From the NCBI GenBank assembly GCA_009760855.2, contig WPIO01000008.1, positions 6,992,001 through 7,056,000 of the forward strand: a stretch of DNA of 64,000 bases, given 5' to 3'. Numbering within the stretch: position 1 is the first letter of the stretch; every line of letters begins with the position of its first letter. The stretch comes from Cristatella mucedo. Its lineage: Eukaryota > Bryozoa > Phylactolaemata > Cristatellidae. The translations under genes were made by a program, and so were the position numbers. The notes beneath the pieces are model-generated. The model did no database searches. It had not been told where the DNA came from and saw only the letters and a program-made list of their open reading frames with translations. This document shows positions 33,143 to 48,100 of the stretch, one piece after another.

Positions 33143-36100
33143 AGAGATAGAAAAATAGTAATAACATTGTATGAGCCCTAAGAGAACTAAATTTGTCAAT
33201 GTACTTTGCATATGCTGGAGAAGGGGAACACGTCAATTGGTTTAGTGATAACATTTACAATTTCAGCACGAATAAGCACACAAAGAGAAGACACATAGTC
33301 TGAAGAAATAAAGTGAGGAACCGGTGGATTTTTAGCTTCTTTTAAAATGCCTAGTCAGGGGATGTCGTGACGTCAGTCGGTAATGAGTTCCCGGCTTTGG
33401 GAGCATACCAACTGAAGGTCGGTCTCCTAAGGATTTGGGGTTGGTTTGATTTGAGGTTGATTAAAGGACAAGCTAAACGGCTTAATTCAGAAGAATGAGA
33501 GTCGAAGCCTGACGATGACGTATTTCTGATAGGTAGGTGCAAGAAAACGAAATTACCAAAAATTAAAATTGACAAAACCTCGATGTCAATAAGCTGCTTG
33601 ATAGGGAGCCAGCACAGGTTGGTAGGAAGTGGTGTAATGTGGCAGTTGCAATGATCACGACCGACAAGCCGTGCTGCTGAGTTTTGCACCACCTGTAAGC
33701 ATCTTATTGCGTTGGCAGGAAGACCTGCAACTAGTGAGTTACAGAAGTCTAAATAGGGTGTCACACGTGCATGTGCCAGCATGTTTAAAAAGGATGCCGA
33801 AAGTGCAGGGACCAGATTGGCTGTGGTATTCTTATCTAACCGCTCAAGCCCAAATTTTTGCAATGCTGCATCGCTAAAAGTAAGCCGACTTGACTGTTGC
33901 ACAAGAGCATGCCTGACCATACATAGAGGCCATACAGGCAGTTATATAATAATAATAATAATAACAATGACACTTGATAAAGCGCCATCAGGGAACTCAA
34001 TCTCTTTCTAGGCGCTTTACATTTGCTGCAAAGGAAACACGATCGAATAGTTAGCATGCTCAATGAAAAACAAGAATAACATGGTTAGGGGTGACATGCA
34101 CAGGGTCAGCATGCAAGTCATATAGAGTCACGTCTGATGTAAGAGGCAAGTCTCCCATCATGCCCAACTTCGCAAATGACCAGATATACATGGTATTGCT
34201 GTTACATGGTATATGCTTGAAAACTGGCCTAATGGTGAAATCCCATGACTTTTAAACAGAAGCTAAAAATGTACCAGTTCCTCACAGCATTTGGTGGGTC
34301 TGTGCAAACTGCCCTTTGTGTGCTCACGAGTGCTGATACTGTGCACGCTATCACTAACCATAGTGACATGTTTCTTTATAGCATTTACAAAGTGCCTAGA
34401 GAGAGACAGAGAGATTAAGCTCAGTCAGGATGCTATACCAATGTATTATCATAAATATCCAATCAATATTACTAAAGAGCACAGGCCAACTTTTTAAATC
34501 TCATATGAATTCCACAGAATAAGTTGCTGTAGACAAAAACCTACCGATGCACACAAGTTTTAGAGTTTTGCTAAAGACTTTATGGCATTTTATTAAGGTG
34601 CCAATCAAATCGGGAGTGAGTCACGTCATTCCAACAGTGGCAATCATACTGCATCTGTATCCACTCAACTCCGGCAGATGATTAATGCAGGGACGCACAT
34701 ATGACTGACATACCGTCAGAGAAAAAAGGCATACCAGCTAGCTAGTCTTGCCTCCGAAGTGCAGGGGCCAGAGAGACAACACCCAGCCCAAGCCGTTAGC
34801 ATCAGGTAAATTACCTGTGGCCAGCGTTCAAAGCCTCCAGCTGACACACAATGGGCCACATGCTTGCTTGCAAATGCCGGCAAGCCAGCAACAATCAACA
34901 GCGCCGACAGCGGTCGGTACTGAATAAGACTTCACCACGTAAGGGTGAGCCTCAAGCTGCACAGCACCTGGAAGACTGAACGCCGAGATCTGCTGCTTCA
35001 GGGCAGCTTGCATTTTCTCATGCTTCGAGGAGTCCCTCTGTGTTGCAAACTCGCAGAACGACCGACGCAGCATGTCTTGAACACGCAGATGCTCAACTCT
35101 CAGCAGGTTCAGTATCATCGAGTAGGTGAGGCGAAATCTCGACTCAAGCTGCGTCGGCTTGCCCTACAAAGCAGGCAGACGGTACAACGTTCACGGCCAG
35201 CTCCAATCGATGTCAGTGGCATCTAGCAACCATCAGGCGGTGCACGGAAGGGACCGGACAGAAGGCAGCCTGCCCTCGGATCCGGCACGGTGCACACGTT
35301 GCCTGCAGTGCTCACGTCGTGTATGCTGCGCAGCTATGTCAGGCACAGCTTCGCCAAGCACAGCTGCAGCTGAACGCCCACTGCGAAGCATAGCAGTTTG
35401 CTGCTTAGCACGCGTTAGGCGAAATGGAATGCTTCCACAGAATTAGTTTATACAGTAGCCCTAGAGAACAGCTGCTCGCCGACAAGCTCTGCCCTGTCCA
35501 CGGCCTCAAGTTGCAGGTAGGGAATCAAGCAGCGGCACAAGTGAGCACTGGCAGTGAAAGCCTGCAGGAGAGTGGGTGAAGATAGTCGCGACTGCGATGG
35601 CAGCGGGCATTGGCGGGACAAAGGCTGAAGAGACGCATCCACGATAGGTTGCTGGGCTGCCCTTTGGGCTCTGTGGCAGGCAACAAACTAAACAAGGGGT
35701 CATCGGCTAGTGCCACACCGAAGCTAGCTGCTGAAGCTGCTGCACCCGACGGCGTTAAGCTTTGCAAAGCAGAGCAGAAGCGGAGTGCCAATGGCAAACG
35801 GCAGCTGGTAAGGCTTAACATTTACCATCAACATCTTGTGCAGGTCCGACATTTCGGGAACTTCCGCCTTGCACAAAATGATAACCGTGCCGGTGGTGTC
35901 GAGGCCTCGTCTGCCAGCTCGGCCGGCCATCTGCGCAGCAAGAGAGCTTGGTGTGCAAGGTGTGCCATGCTTTGGCCATTAGTAGCACCAAAACCGGAGC
36001 CTATGCCCTAACTAGGCAGCGGGTAGAATAAGAGAGAATTCGCTTGCTGTAGAGCATGCATGCACGAGCTGACCTGTATGTACTCGCCGGGAAGCAAATC

Positions 36101-39100
36101 TCTGAAGTTGACACCATCGTGTTTTCTCAACGAGTCGAATATGACGGTCCTTGCAGGCATGTTTACACCCATGGCAAATGTTTCGGTGGCAAGCAGAAGC
36201 TGCAGACGATAGGATCAAAGAAACATAGCAGAAGCACACAACATCGACACATGATAAAAAATAGAAGAAGACAACCGTAGCATTATAGGATGCGCTTTCG
36301 ATCGTGCATTGCATAACACATTAGCCGATGCAAGGCATTAAACTACAATGATAAGACTTCATCCACAGACCAGATTGAGGACACCACAAGTAGCTAACTA
36401 AAAGCAATGTGAACAGGAATAGGTTAAACTGGTTCACCTTTATTAATCCTTTTTGAAAAAGAAGTTCGACAATTTCTTTCAGGATTGGTAGCACACCACT
36501 GTGGTGAATAGCTAGACCTTGCTTGAGAAGTTCCTGCATAAACGTCACCTGCAATATAATTGAGATCCCAATGTGGTCAATTAAGATCACAGAAAAGAGC
36601 TGTTATTACTACTTACTATGAATTGGATGGTAGTTAACGATTTTCGGCAAGGCTAAATAACAGTCACACCACATTTCATAACTAAATATCCACGGCCATC
36701 AGTAGAACAATAATAATAATCTACTACTATAATAAGATAGGTTTTCTAGTTAGCTTGTTAGTTATTCTGTTTGTGATCATGATAATAATACCAATGGATC
36801 TTTTGCTTAGGGCCGAAGAGAACTGAATCTCCCTCAAGAAACTTGATAGCTGCAAGAGAATCAATTAATCAAGGGTTAATTACCTGAGCAGTATCATGAC
36901 GAGACAAGAATGCAAAAGCGCTCAAGTATGACACTTAGGCCACCGTGCTAAAAGAACCTAAGAAGGCACTCGGGGCTACCGATTAGTAAGAACCTCGGTT
37001 AGATAGTAATAATAATAATAAGTCTTTTGTACAGAGCCCTAAGAGAGCATAATTGTTGTTCATGTGCTTTACAACTGGCTGCAAGAAAAGCAAAAAACAA
37101 TAGTTAATCAAAAGCAAGGTATCCTCCAGCTTACGTAAGCAGACAAAAGAACGCATTCATCATGCTAAGACAAGCATGCGAAAGCACACAACAGACTCAC
37201 GGCCGCTAGTTAGTTGGACCAATGGTAAGCAAGACTCACTAAATCATGCAAAACACACAGAAAATTTTTTGCTCAGCTATGCAAAGTAAACAGCAAAAAA
37301 GACTGATCACCCACTGGGTACTATAAATTCACTTTTCCCTTAAGTCACAACGTGCACATTTTCACAATGCATAACACAAAAGGGCAATTCACTCTGACAG
37401 AACAAAGGCTATGTGAAGCAGGCAGGCTTTCAGATTCCTTTTGAATGCCTTCATATCAAGAGACGACGTGATATAAGTCGGTAGTAGGTTCCAAGCTTTA
37501 GGAGCATATTAACTGACACGGTCTCCGAGGGATTTGAAGTTAGTTACATGCCATCGACTAGAGCCAGAAGAGTGGGCAGTGCAACGGGGGGGGGGGCTGA
37601 GTGAAATTAATGAGGGGTGCAACAAGAAGCCTGAGGTGAAATTAATTCAGATGTGGTTATTATTATTATTGAAGGGCCACCTATGCTAAGCACCGGCATC
37701 CCAAATCCTGACACTGTAAAACATATGATAAGGCCACCATCTACAGGTATAAGCAGGCTTGAGCATAGCCATATCCCTCGATTTTTCTCTAAGCTGGGTA
37801 CCTTTCCATCGTCCCAAGCTGCTGTTTCATGGTCTCATTAAACACTCCAGTTACGAATGCTCTAGGTAGGTCTACACCATACAAGCTTTTATCCTTCTGT
37901 TTTCACAAATCTATTCCTATTTGCTCTCATGCTTCCTAATCTACTCAGCGATTGGCCCTGCCCTTGACTTTTTTCTGTTCGTGCCCATACTGGCGCTTGC
38001 AAGCACGGACCAGCATCCTAAATCGCTGCCTAGCCTCACACAGAATTCCATTTTCAAAGCGATACAAGCAAAAGCAAAAAGGCCCACATCACGGCTTTGG
38101 CCCCAGCTGCGTTACGACTTCCGGTGGGGGACCCACTGCCAATCACAAGCCTGGGACAAAAACCACCTGCGGAAGCTCGCGGTCGGGCGGCTTCAGCCGA
38201 TGAAGGCACTTCTGAAAGAAGAGATGAATGGCACTTTTCTCGGAAGAAGTGGTTAGGTCGATGCTGCTGAGGCTGTAGCAATTATCGTCTATTCGTTTTT
38301 TGGAGAAAGTGAACGCCACAGCGGGCAGCTTCTCTTGCTTGCTGAGCATGTATACCACTGACAGCCATATGTTCTTGTCCTGAAACACAATTCGCACACA
38401 AAGATCAAACGAGCTGGCTGACCGAGAGCCACCGATGCTGAGTTTGCAGCATCGCGATTCACAGAATGCGAAGTGAGTCCCGAAGAGAAGTCGCAGAAAG
38501 CATCTGCACGCCACTGAGACAACCGAACACGAGGGGCGATCGAGGGTGCCACTACGCCGGAAGCTATCGCACGAAGAGACCCAGCGCAGAGGGACGTGGC
38601 AGCGGCGGCACTGCTACCTGCTGCATCCCATAGATATCCCGTCCTCCTTTCGGCACATAGTGCTGAGTCTGCGCCCTGACGGCAGGCGTCTTGGTATCTT
38701 TCTGATCGGGATTCTTTTTGGCTTGAACAGCTTTGTTATAGCTGCGGGGAGAGAAAGCAGACGCCCGACGTGCAAGCAGCGAGCTGGAGTACCCGGCAGA
38801 GAGAACCGCTTGCCAAAGCAAAGAGTTGGCAGGCTCGGACAATGTGGGCAGCCGAAATGTACTTTTGCGTGAGGAAATTCTTTTCAGCATCCACCAACAA
38901 ATGCAAGTCGCCGGAGGTTTTCGCATCGCCCGAGCTCTTGCCACTGTTGCCCGTGTAGAGAAAGTGTTCGAGTGGCACGGGGCGCTTTGGCGTGCTGATG
39001 ACGTACACCTTTCGCTTCTTCGTGCGCCTGCAGCAGAAATCGACGATCGTGACACTGTGCTCCTGCTCTTTTTCTGGATGGACAGTTAGCTGTAGAATTA

Positions 39101-42100
39101 GTGGGAGATCGAAAAAAAATTGAAGGCCACACCACAACCCGTACACAGCCAGCACGCGATTCGGCACACTTAACTATCTTGGCCATTAATAACATCTATC
39201 GGCAGCTCCTCCTCCTCACCCCCCAGATAAGGGAGGCGTACCGTAGAGCTCCGCATATCCAAGCCTCTCAACAGGAGATATCAGCCAGAATCATGCACTG
39301 CCAAGCCAAGTAATGTGAATTTAACAGCTTATGCATGGCGCCTAAAGTCTATAACTATTCCCGAGGACTATCTGTGACTTGCATACCAGCCTTGTCCTGC
39401 TAAAATGATGTGTTTAGTGTTCGTGATTACAGAACCGCCAGCATTCTGCTCATCCCAGTAGCAGCTATCATGATCCAAAGAGCCAAATGCTCAGCACGAG
39501 GCTAAACTGCATGCAGATGTGAGCGCTGCCTGTTCGCAAAGTAAGACATGCAATCGACGTTTCTGCAAGAGATGCTTGCCAAGGAAACGATTAGGGGAAC
39601 TAAGATGCCATCCTTATAAGTGCAACAAGGCTAAACTTCTTGGGTCTCAACTTATGGTTAAATTAACTGAATGCTTACCTAGCCGCGCGGTATCTTACAC
39701 AGATCTATCTACAGCTCAGTGCACACTAACGGCGATTTGCTTCCAATGCTGACAAGTCATGCCTACATAGTGCCCACCTCCTCACCAATTCGGGTGGCTT
39801 TCATGCAGAATGCATATGGTATAACAAATAGCCCGGATCGTATCTGAAAAAGCTTAGAACGAAGTGACTAGGTTATTGTTTCTATTGCAGCGAGTTGCAA
39901 AGCGTCTGACTAGAGATTAAGTTTTCTTATGCTGCAATACAAAAGAACTATTATTATTATTCTTATTCAGGCGCTTGCACTTCACGATCCTGCACCAGCC
40001 AATTCTTTGTTGCCCACGGTAAGTGGGAGTGATAACCAAAAAGGCTCTTCTGCTACTATATAAATGAGGACGTTGAATCTACGAAACTTTACTCTTAAAA
40101 TTACAATTACGAATGCAATTTTCGACAAACAGTGTACCGACTTTCTTGCTGAATATCGCGCAAATGTGAATCTGGTACAAGGGAAACTTATTCTTTACAC
40201 ATTACTAAAAAGATGAGAGTCAACAAGAAGCCATCCCTATAAAATTTGGAAGATTGCTGACAAATCATGCACACGGAAAAAAAAATGGTTGTGCAGACAT
40301 TTGAATGACTTACCCTACCCACTCTGCAAACTCCATCGTGTTAGGCACGGTAGCTGACAGCAATATTATGCTAACATGTGCAGGTAGCATGATGAGAACT
40401 TCTTCCCACACAACACCTCGCTACAAAAAAGGCAATTCGTAAGGAAAGGCCAAGGAACTCCAAGTGGCAGTTTCATCGAACGTAAGTAGCAACCTGAGTG
40501 TCTCCAAAAATCACAATAGTGAATGGATTCATATTATCAGAGCATTAACATTGAACAGCCACAATCTGGCATTACCTTGGAATATGCAACCATGAGAAAT
40601 CTTTGGAAGTATAATTACCTATGTCATTAATTGTAAATGATGGGTTCACGCTTACCTCGGTATCATTGATGTAATGCACTTCATCAAATACAACCCACTC
40701 AAGGTCACGGATGACGTCGGATCCTCCATAGAGCATTGACCTAAAAAACCCAGGAATGCACTCTCCTAGGAAAACTCCAGCCACAGGATAATCAGTATAC
40801 TTGTAATATCAGCCCTACAGGCTTCTAAATCTAAGAATGGCAATCATGGCAAATTGCTAAACAATATTTAGGTTTGGCCTTTCTGTTCCTGGTTGCTCTG
40901 GTCTCACACTGCTTTGGCTAAAAAAGCAAAATCTCTTCAGTAAGTGACATAAGCCCCACAATAAGTGCTCACGATCACGACTTCGTCATGACGATTTGAT
41001 TGTCTTACTAAAAAAACGTTGAAATAGAATGCTCTCAGCCAATAGTTATTATTGTTTACACATCGTAGCAGAGCTAAAATAAGGAAATCTGCAGCTGTAG
41101 AAATCAATTTACATCAAGTTTCTGGTCACCCAACATCATTTCTACAAACCTGAGCCCACCCATTCAAAGTAAATATTTAGCCTCTTCTGAAAAATCATAG
41201 CTACGACCTCTGCTGACACTTCCCCAAGAAACGCACGATGACAATGACCTTTACCTTCACCTTCATGACTAGGTGCAGCCAGGCCTATACACACATGAGT
41301 AACAAAGCATCAACTGGGAGTAGATTGCTAAGTAGCACCTGCTAACAAACTGAAAACAAAAAGCAGTACTATTTAGCACTACGTGTCACCATCCAGGTCT
41401 AGCAGGCCGCACGAAGTGCATTAGCATAGCTCACTTTGAAACTATTTGATGCCGGATAACCCTAATTGTTTACCTATGAAATGAACTCTGCCAATGGCTG
41501 GCTTGCAGGTAACTGTCATTAAAGAAAACACCACAACTGCATGGCACAATATTTTGCCTTTAAAAATGGCCAGCCTGAGCTGGCAGAGCGATTCTCCTCA
41601 TCTCAACTCTACTGAACACTCACGAGTCAGTTTGGCACACTCACTTTGAACCAATAACTATGTCTCATCGGCTACCAAGCAACTTTTTGATCGGCTTAAT
41701 CAGCTGCCTAAATCTAAATGCTTGCCGAAAGCCAACAGAGTCAATGTTCCGGCAAATTTAAGAAGTTTTAAAGGGCCGATCCAACCTTCTGTTTATGTTA
41801 GTATCTATCTATAACTTTGGTTTTCATAATTGAAAGTATTAAAACACTTCGTGTGCATGTTTTCAGTGCTGCTAGACAAAGATTCAGTCTATCGGCTGAG
41901 GCAATGGCAGCTTGCTGGAGGTATCCGTCGTACCTCATAAATACTTTTGGACACGTATGTGTGAGTGAGTGTGTGTGTGTGTATGTGTGTGTGTGTGTGT
42001 GCACCCACATAGCTATATTCACGGACCTCGGTGCAACTGGGCTCTCTGGCTATAGAGGTTCTGCTCTACACTAAGGCAAAATCGGAAGCATATGTTTATC

Positions 42101-45100
42101 CAAAACTCTAAGGAAAAATTACTAAGCCCTGAAGTGTGGTGCTTGCTCTTAGTCTCAAGACAATCGCTGGTAAATCAGTCTGACTTTACCCGCTCACATG
42201 CCACAACCAACATCCATTTTCTGGCAGAAGAAGATCAAGGAGCTATCCAGTGGAAGGTTCCACTAGTGCCCCAAGACACTACCACTCACCGTAGAATTTC
42301 CGTGGTCATGATCAAGCATGAGGCTTTCTGGTTAATCTGAATATCACCTGTGATTAAGCCAACGTCTTCAAATGTAATCTTGAAGTCTCTGAACTTTTGA
42401 TTCGACAAAGCTTTGATTGGTGACGTGTAAATCGTCCTAGAATACAACAGGCAGACGTAGTCTGGAATACAAAAAAAACTAAGCACACGTGCAGCCACCT
42501 AGCCAGCCAAAGAACCCGTTGCATCTGACCATTTAAAGACACTTAGTACCCACAGCAGCTTTGACAAAACACAGCAGAAGCACCACACAGGACGATAACG
42601 GATTAGGCCAAAAAGAACTATGTTAAAGCATAGCAAAGAAATGGTTTAATGTTGAGACAGCAATGTGACATCAACAGAAGCTAGGAAAGATAGCCGAGGG
42701 CAGACAGGCTTGGTTATTGTCGAGACAAGCAAGCACTGCCAGCATGGAACCGGTACCTGGTCATGTGCTTCTTGGACAGAGCAATGGCATACTCAGCGAC
42801 GACCGTTTTGCCTGCAGAGGTATGAGCAGCAACGAACACGCTGTCATGATTTTCCAAATGCAGTATAGCCTGCTTCTGAAATATGTCGAGCTCAAAAGGC
42901 CACTGTAAAAAATTACGAAGACACTTTATGGTGCACATGGTAAACAGGTCGAAATTTAACATGACCTAAAATGACAAACATTTGTCTCCTGGTGTCAAGA
43001 CAACAGCTCACCAGCTCTAGCGGGAATGTGCATGCACAATTTCCACTCAAGCCCATCGGATATTGCTTTCTTAGTAAGCACCTCTTTTTCTAAGCCAGTG
43101 AAGTAAGATGACAGAGAAGTTCATAAAAGGGGATTAAAGACGGGCAGTGCACAAGTGAAGAAAAAACTCAAGGAAGGTAACTAAGTGATCACAGGCTAAC
43201 CTTATAGGCCATATCTGGTATACGGTCGTAGAAGTCAGGGACTGGCTTGTTCACGTCAACCATTACAGCCCACTCGGTATTTTGGTTACCGGAGATGGCT
43301 GTGGAGTCGGAAATCTTGAGTACATTAGGCTCCTGAAATGACATATGTGGCAAGCAAAAGTGCAATTGTATGAGTAGTTGTGAACGTTATCAGCACCAGT
43401 AACAACAGATGCAATAGCTACCTGTATACAACAAACTAATGCAAGGTGGCGGTGGCAAGCAGGCAAAAACCAAGGGCAACATATGTATGTGCAAAGGGCT
43501 GTGAATGCATAGGATAGGCAATAGCAGAGTAGCACCAAAGAATATGTACTACTAAGACTATACGCTATCAACGGATAGATGAATGGTAGGTCGGGCGACA
43601 CAACATGCAATAGTGTGTAGAATCTTTGTTGTGGGTTCTCTAAAGTATAATTAATGATATCCACACGCACATGCCGAGGTACACATTAAATAATAGGCCA
43701 GCCCTCGACATAGCTAGCTACAACAGAGCATTCTATTTCTGCTCTCATGACTCTGCTATGCTTCCCACTTCTTCTTTGTTTCGTGAGACGAAGTCTGTTG
43801 GGTACCGAATGCGTACCGAAAGCCGCTTAGGCTGTGAGTGCGCTATACAAAAATCTCCTGCGTAACACCCACATGGTCTTTATGACTTCGTGGAGTTACA
43901 GACGGAGATACATTACATTACATTACATTGAAAGCCTCAAGCCTACAAAAGGAATGCCGTGTTTACACAAAGGCTAGAATAATAATAACAATGCACTGAT
44001 AAAGCGCCTCAGAGAACTTAATCTCTTTCTAGGCGCTTTACATTTGCTGCATAGTGAAATGCAATTGAATGGTAAGTAAAATCATGCTTGAAAAATAAAC
44101 AAAATAAATAACATGGTTAGGGGTGACATGCGCAGGGTCAGCATGCAAATGTAGTAAGTTACTAGGTTCACGCTGAGCTGACTAGCACAAATGGCTGAAC
44201 AGACGGCTAATGCCTCGTTGAATCATACGAAACAAACACTTCTTTAGCAGGATGAAAAATACTAATGCATAACGGTCTTGGTGGGTAAACGTTTTTTTGA
44301 GTATGCTACTTTTTCTTCTGCTGGAATCGATAGATACAGCAAACAGCCTTGCATACAGAAACCGATACAAAAAGCCCAAGGTATACTCTCAGATTTGACA
44401 TTTGAGCAACAGCCTCGGTCTGCAAATGTAACAGAATTCAAACTTCAGGCAGATCTCTTTTAATAACGACTATTTATACAATTTATAAATATACCACCTA
44501 TTGTATTATTGCTTACTAAAATCAAAGGACATATTGCTGGCATTCCTGTGCTTCGAACGTATAAATATTTGGGAAATGTCACAAGTAGGATATAACTTTC
44601 ACTTCAAGAGGTATCATGCACAAGAAAAGGTTTGCTTGTATGTTAAAAGAAAGTACGTCCTGACCTGCAGTATGCTGGCGATATCGTCCATCACTCTGTT
44701 ACAGTTTTCGTCATTTTCTACAGACGATTCGGTCTGTTCAAGGCTGGGTTGTTTTGATCCACTGGCTTGATCAATTGCTAGACCGTCGTCGTCACTGTCG
44801 CTGTCGTCTGTAGCTCTTATGGAGAGCTCGTCCAAAGAAAATTTACCATCGTCAAAACCAGAGTCAGTCACCGATTGCTTACGGGTCCCGAAAGTCATTC
44901 CTGCTTGGAAGCCTGGTGGCACAGCCAGTAACTCTGTAAAAAGAATAACGTACCATAAGTTGCTAGTGCCTATAGCAATTTAAGATAAAGTGATACTCGA
45001 TGGTAGCAATGGCGGCATCTGCATGCACAGTAGCCGAAGCTTGACCGAGACGACAGCAGCAGTGACGGCCACTGCAGAGTAATCACGAGCACCCCTTCTC

Positions 45101-48100
45101 GACCTACATGTCGGGCTATTATATGAATGCTCACATACACACACACACACACCAAGTGCTAATATATCTAGCTTTGACAATAATTGGTAAACTACTGCAT
45201 GCTAGAGAAGTGGAAAATCTGAAAAGATATCGGTCAGTGGATTAGCCAAACCAAATCACAGAGAAATAGAAGGATGCTATAGAAAAAAACGAGCATCAAC
45301 AATTCAATCAGCTCACCAACTCACATCTTCCAGCAGACAATCTTTAGGCACTGAACTTCCAAAATCTCTCAATCACATGCTTTCATATAGATCACCGAAA
45401 CATAGGCAAGTGCATTCCAGTCAAACCCACAATATCCACCGTATTTCCAAATTTGGGATCAGATAATGGGCAGGGGGGTTATACATGGGAGGTTACTTTT
45501 TTGTTTTAATAAAGCACTAAACGATGTATCTGCTTTGCATGCTACCCAACAAAGAATAAATGGTCGCCAAAATGTGTTCAATATGCTTGTTTATCAAGAA
45601 GTTACTAAATGTGGCATTTCAAATGCAATGAACGAAATGGAAGATGACATAGTCTATGAAGAGAGTGACGAAGACAATGATGCATGCAGTTTCTACCAAA
45701 ATTCAAGTCTTTGATATGAACGAGGAAGATGGATAGTAAATAATCCCCAATCCTGATGCAGAGGATAGTTATAGTGACACGAATGATTATTATGAGTCTT
45801 GACATTGCTTAATTCATTCAGTTATTGATTACAAATATTTTTCTTTCCGAAAAATGTATTCAAAAATTTGGGGAAGGGGCTTATACACGGTAAAATACGG
45901 AGCTTTAGAATGGGGCTCTAACGGAATGTTGATCCTAATTACCTGCAGTGCGAAAAGGGTACCATGAGCAGGATTAAGAGTAGAATAAGTCAATAAGTGA
46001 AGGATAAGTCGCCAGTAATCAACAGATTTCAGGTTTGTGAACAAATGATTGGTTTGGGTCACCCAACCTTAGCGACCGAGTACCCCAGCAAACAACTTCT
46101 GGCGCCATATGTAAATTAAGAAGTGTCAATAACTAATGATTTCAAAGGTTGCTGACTTGAGTTCACAATCATAAGGGGGAATGTCAAGAAAATACCTATA
46201 CAATATGTCCGACAATCAGATATGTGTTTGTGGTACCTTTCGAAAAACAAATAATAGAACTGGGATCGGAAGTTCTGACGACTTCCACATGAAAGAAAAA
46301 TCGGTTATGAAAACCTTATCTAATCCGGATGTAAACAGGAAGCAACACATGTACAAATAAAAAATTTGCCGATCTCTGCATCATATGCGACTTGTGTCCC
46401 AACTTGTCGAATCTTGGTAGATCGCGATATATGCTTGAAGCTTGTTGAGGTGCATACTTATAATGTTTATACAGCTTCATTTCCAGGGTTGGTGCCTTGT
46501 AAATTAATTAACTCGGCAAATATTTCACGTATCGGAGTGAAATTTTTAATGCGAGTTCAGCTCTGCATGCTTGAGCAGAGTCTTTAATATTTTTTATTTT
46601 GGTTTGATACATTTGGTTCTATATGTCCACGATTACGGAAAATAAAGCTCCAGGACGTTTGATGACGTGTACAGATAAGGATGGCTTACTCCTGCTTTAT
46701 TTGCAGAGCAGTTTTTTCAATAGTTTCTGAGTCATACTCTTAATAGCTTGAATCACACTAGTCACAATAAATCAGAGCAAGTCACGATGGTGTTGCAATC
46801 ACCTCAAAGCATGCATTAAATATTGTCACGGGTCTGTGAGCAGCAACTGCAATCTACAGCCACAGACTAGTCAACCAGCAGCAGGCTCTTGAGGCAAAAC
46901 CCTTTGATCTTTTTAAAGGGCTATCCTTTAAGTGCACTTGGTAGTTGCTAATTGACATCCAGCAACAAAGCTTCGGTACTCTCACCTTGGCAGTATTTAT
47001 GAACATTTGCTATTTTTGAAAGTTGTCAAATGCTACAAAACCGCAAGTAAAGCCTGCACAATGCTCCCAAAAGAAATAACCACTAGATGTACATAAAAAA
47101 CGTGTAGAAAAAGTAGTATATTGATCTTATTATTGCTCACATCGGGACGCGAGAAACCATAAGCTTACAAAAACTTTCTGCTATTTGCAAAGGAAAGCTA
47201 TCCACGAAGGTCCTGAAGCACCTAATCCCATTAAGTAGCTCTTGCACTAACTGGATTTCTAATAAGGATCTAACTTCTCCTACTAAGTGTACTTCAATGA
47301 TTTGGCAATGGTGCCAGCCATTTATGTATTCTCGGCATAAATAAGATGAATGGTATGTATATCACAACACTAGCAAACGTGACACACAGGGAGCACGAGC
47401 ATAGATATCGACAAACAAGTCGAAATGAACGGTTTTACATATTCAGATAGAGAGTGAATATGTTGCCCGGCTTACAATATCCACAGCGTACCTTCAGCAA
47501 ATGGGTCTTTTTCAACACCACAGAAACTGGCAGCCAGCTCGTCTAATCCTATGATCTCCATTCCTCCCGGCCAAAACGGGTAGTTCTTGGGACCACCACG
47601 GACGTCATCTGTAGGCGGCCCGAGGGGTCTGGTCATTAGAAGTGACGTCTTTCCAGTTTGGCGTGCAGCCTCCAGGAATTCCTATTAATATAGGTACTTC
47701 ATAGCAACTTAGCTATATGTGAGCCAAACATACAAGGCAGCAGAAACATTCACTTAAGTAGTGGAATCGCCTCAAAGCCAGCATACGAGATATTATACAT
47801 TGTGTGCTCTAATAGTACTGCTCCATTTGTAGAGTCTATCACACACATGCCAACAATCAGTCACAAAGACCACAAGTGAAACAGTGAACTTCTGACATAG
47901 ACCGTGCACTAAAACTACTCTTGCAGAAAAATTAATATAACTTAATTTAAAGTAAGGCAAGCAATATAAAAGTTGCACTTCTCCCTTGATTTAAATGTTC
48001 CTACACACATAAAGCATATGCACACACACACACACCCTCGGACTTCTGGACACTTCAATAGCTTCATTGCACAACCTCCTTGCAAAGGTTCTATACAGTA

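Noticed and set aside
35448-35821. Minus-strand frames between Ski2 exons 16 and 17
   Set aside because: The family sequence is continuous across the exon 16-17 join (DLHKMLM/GKPTQLE), so this is intron.
38564-39195. Long overlapping frames on both strands around Ski2 exons 11-12
   Set aside because: Shadows of the GC-rich Ski2 exons in other frames; only the phase-consistent exons carry family motifs.
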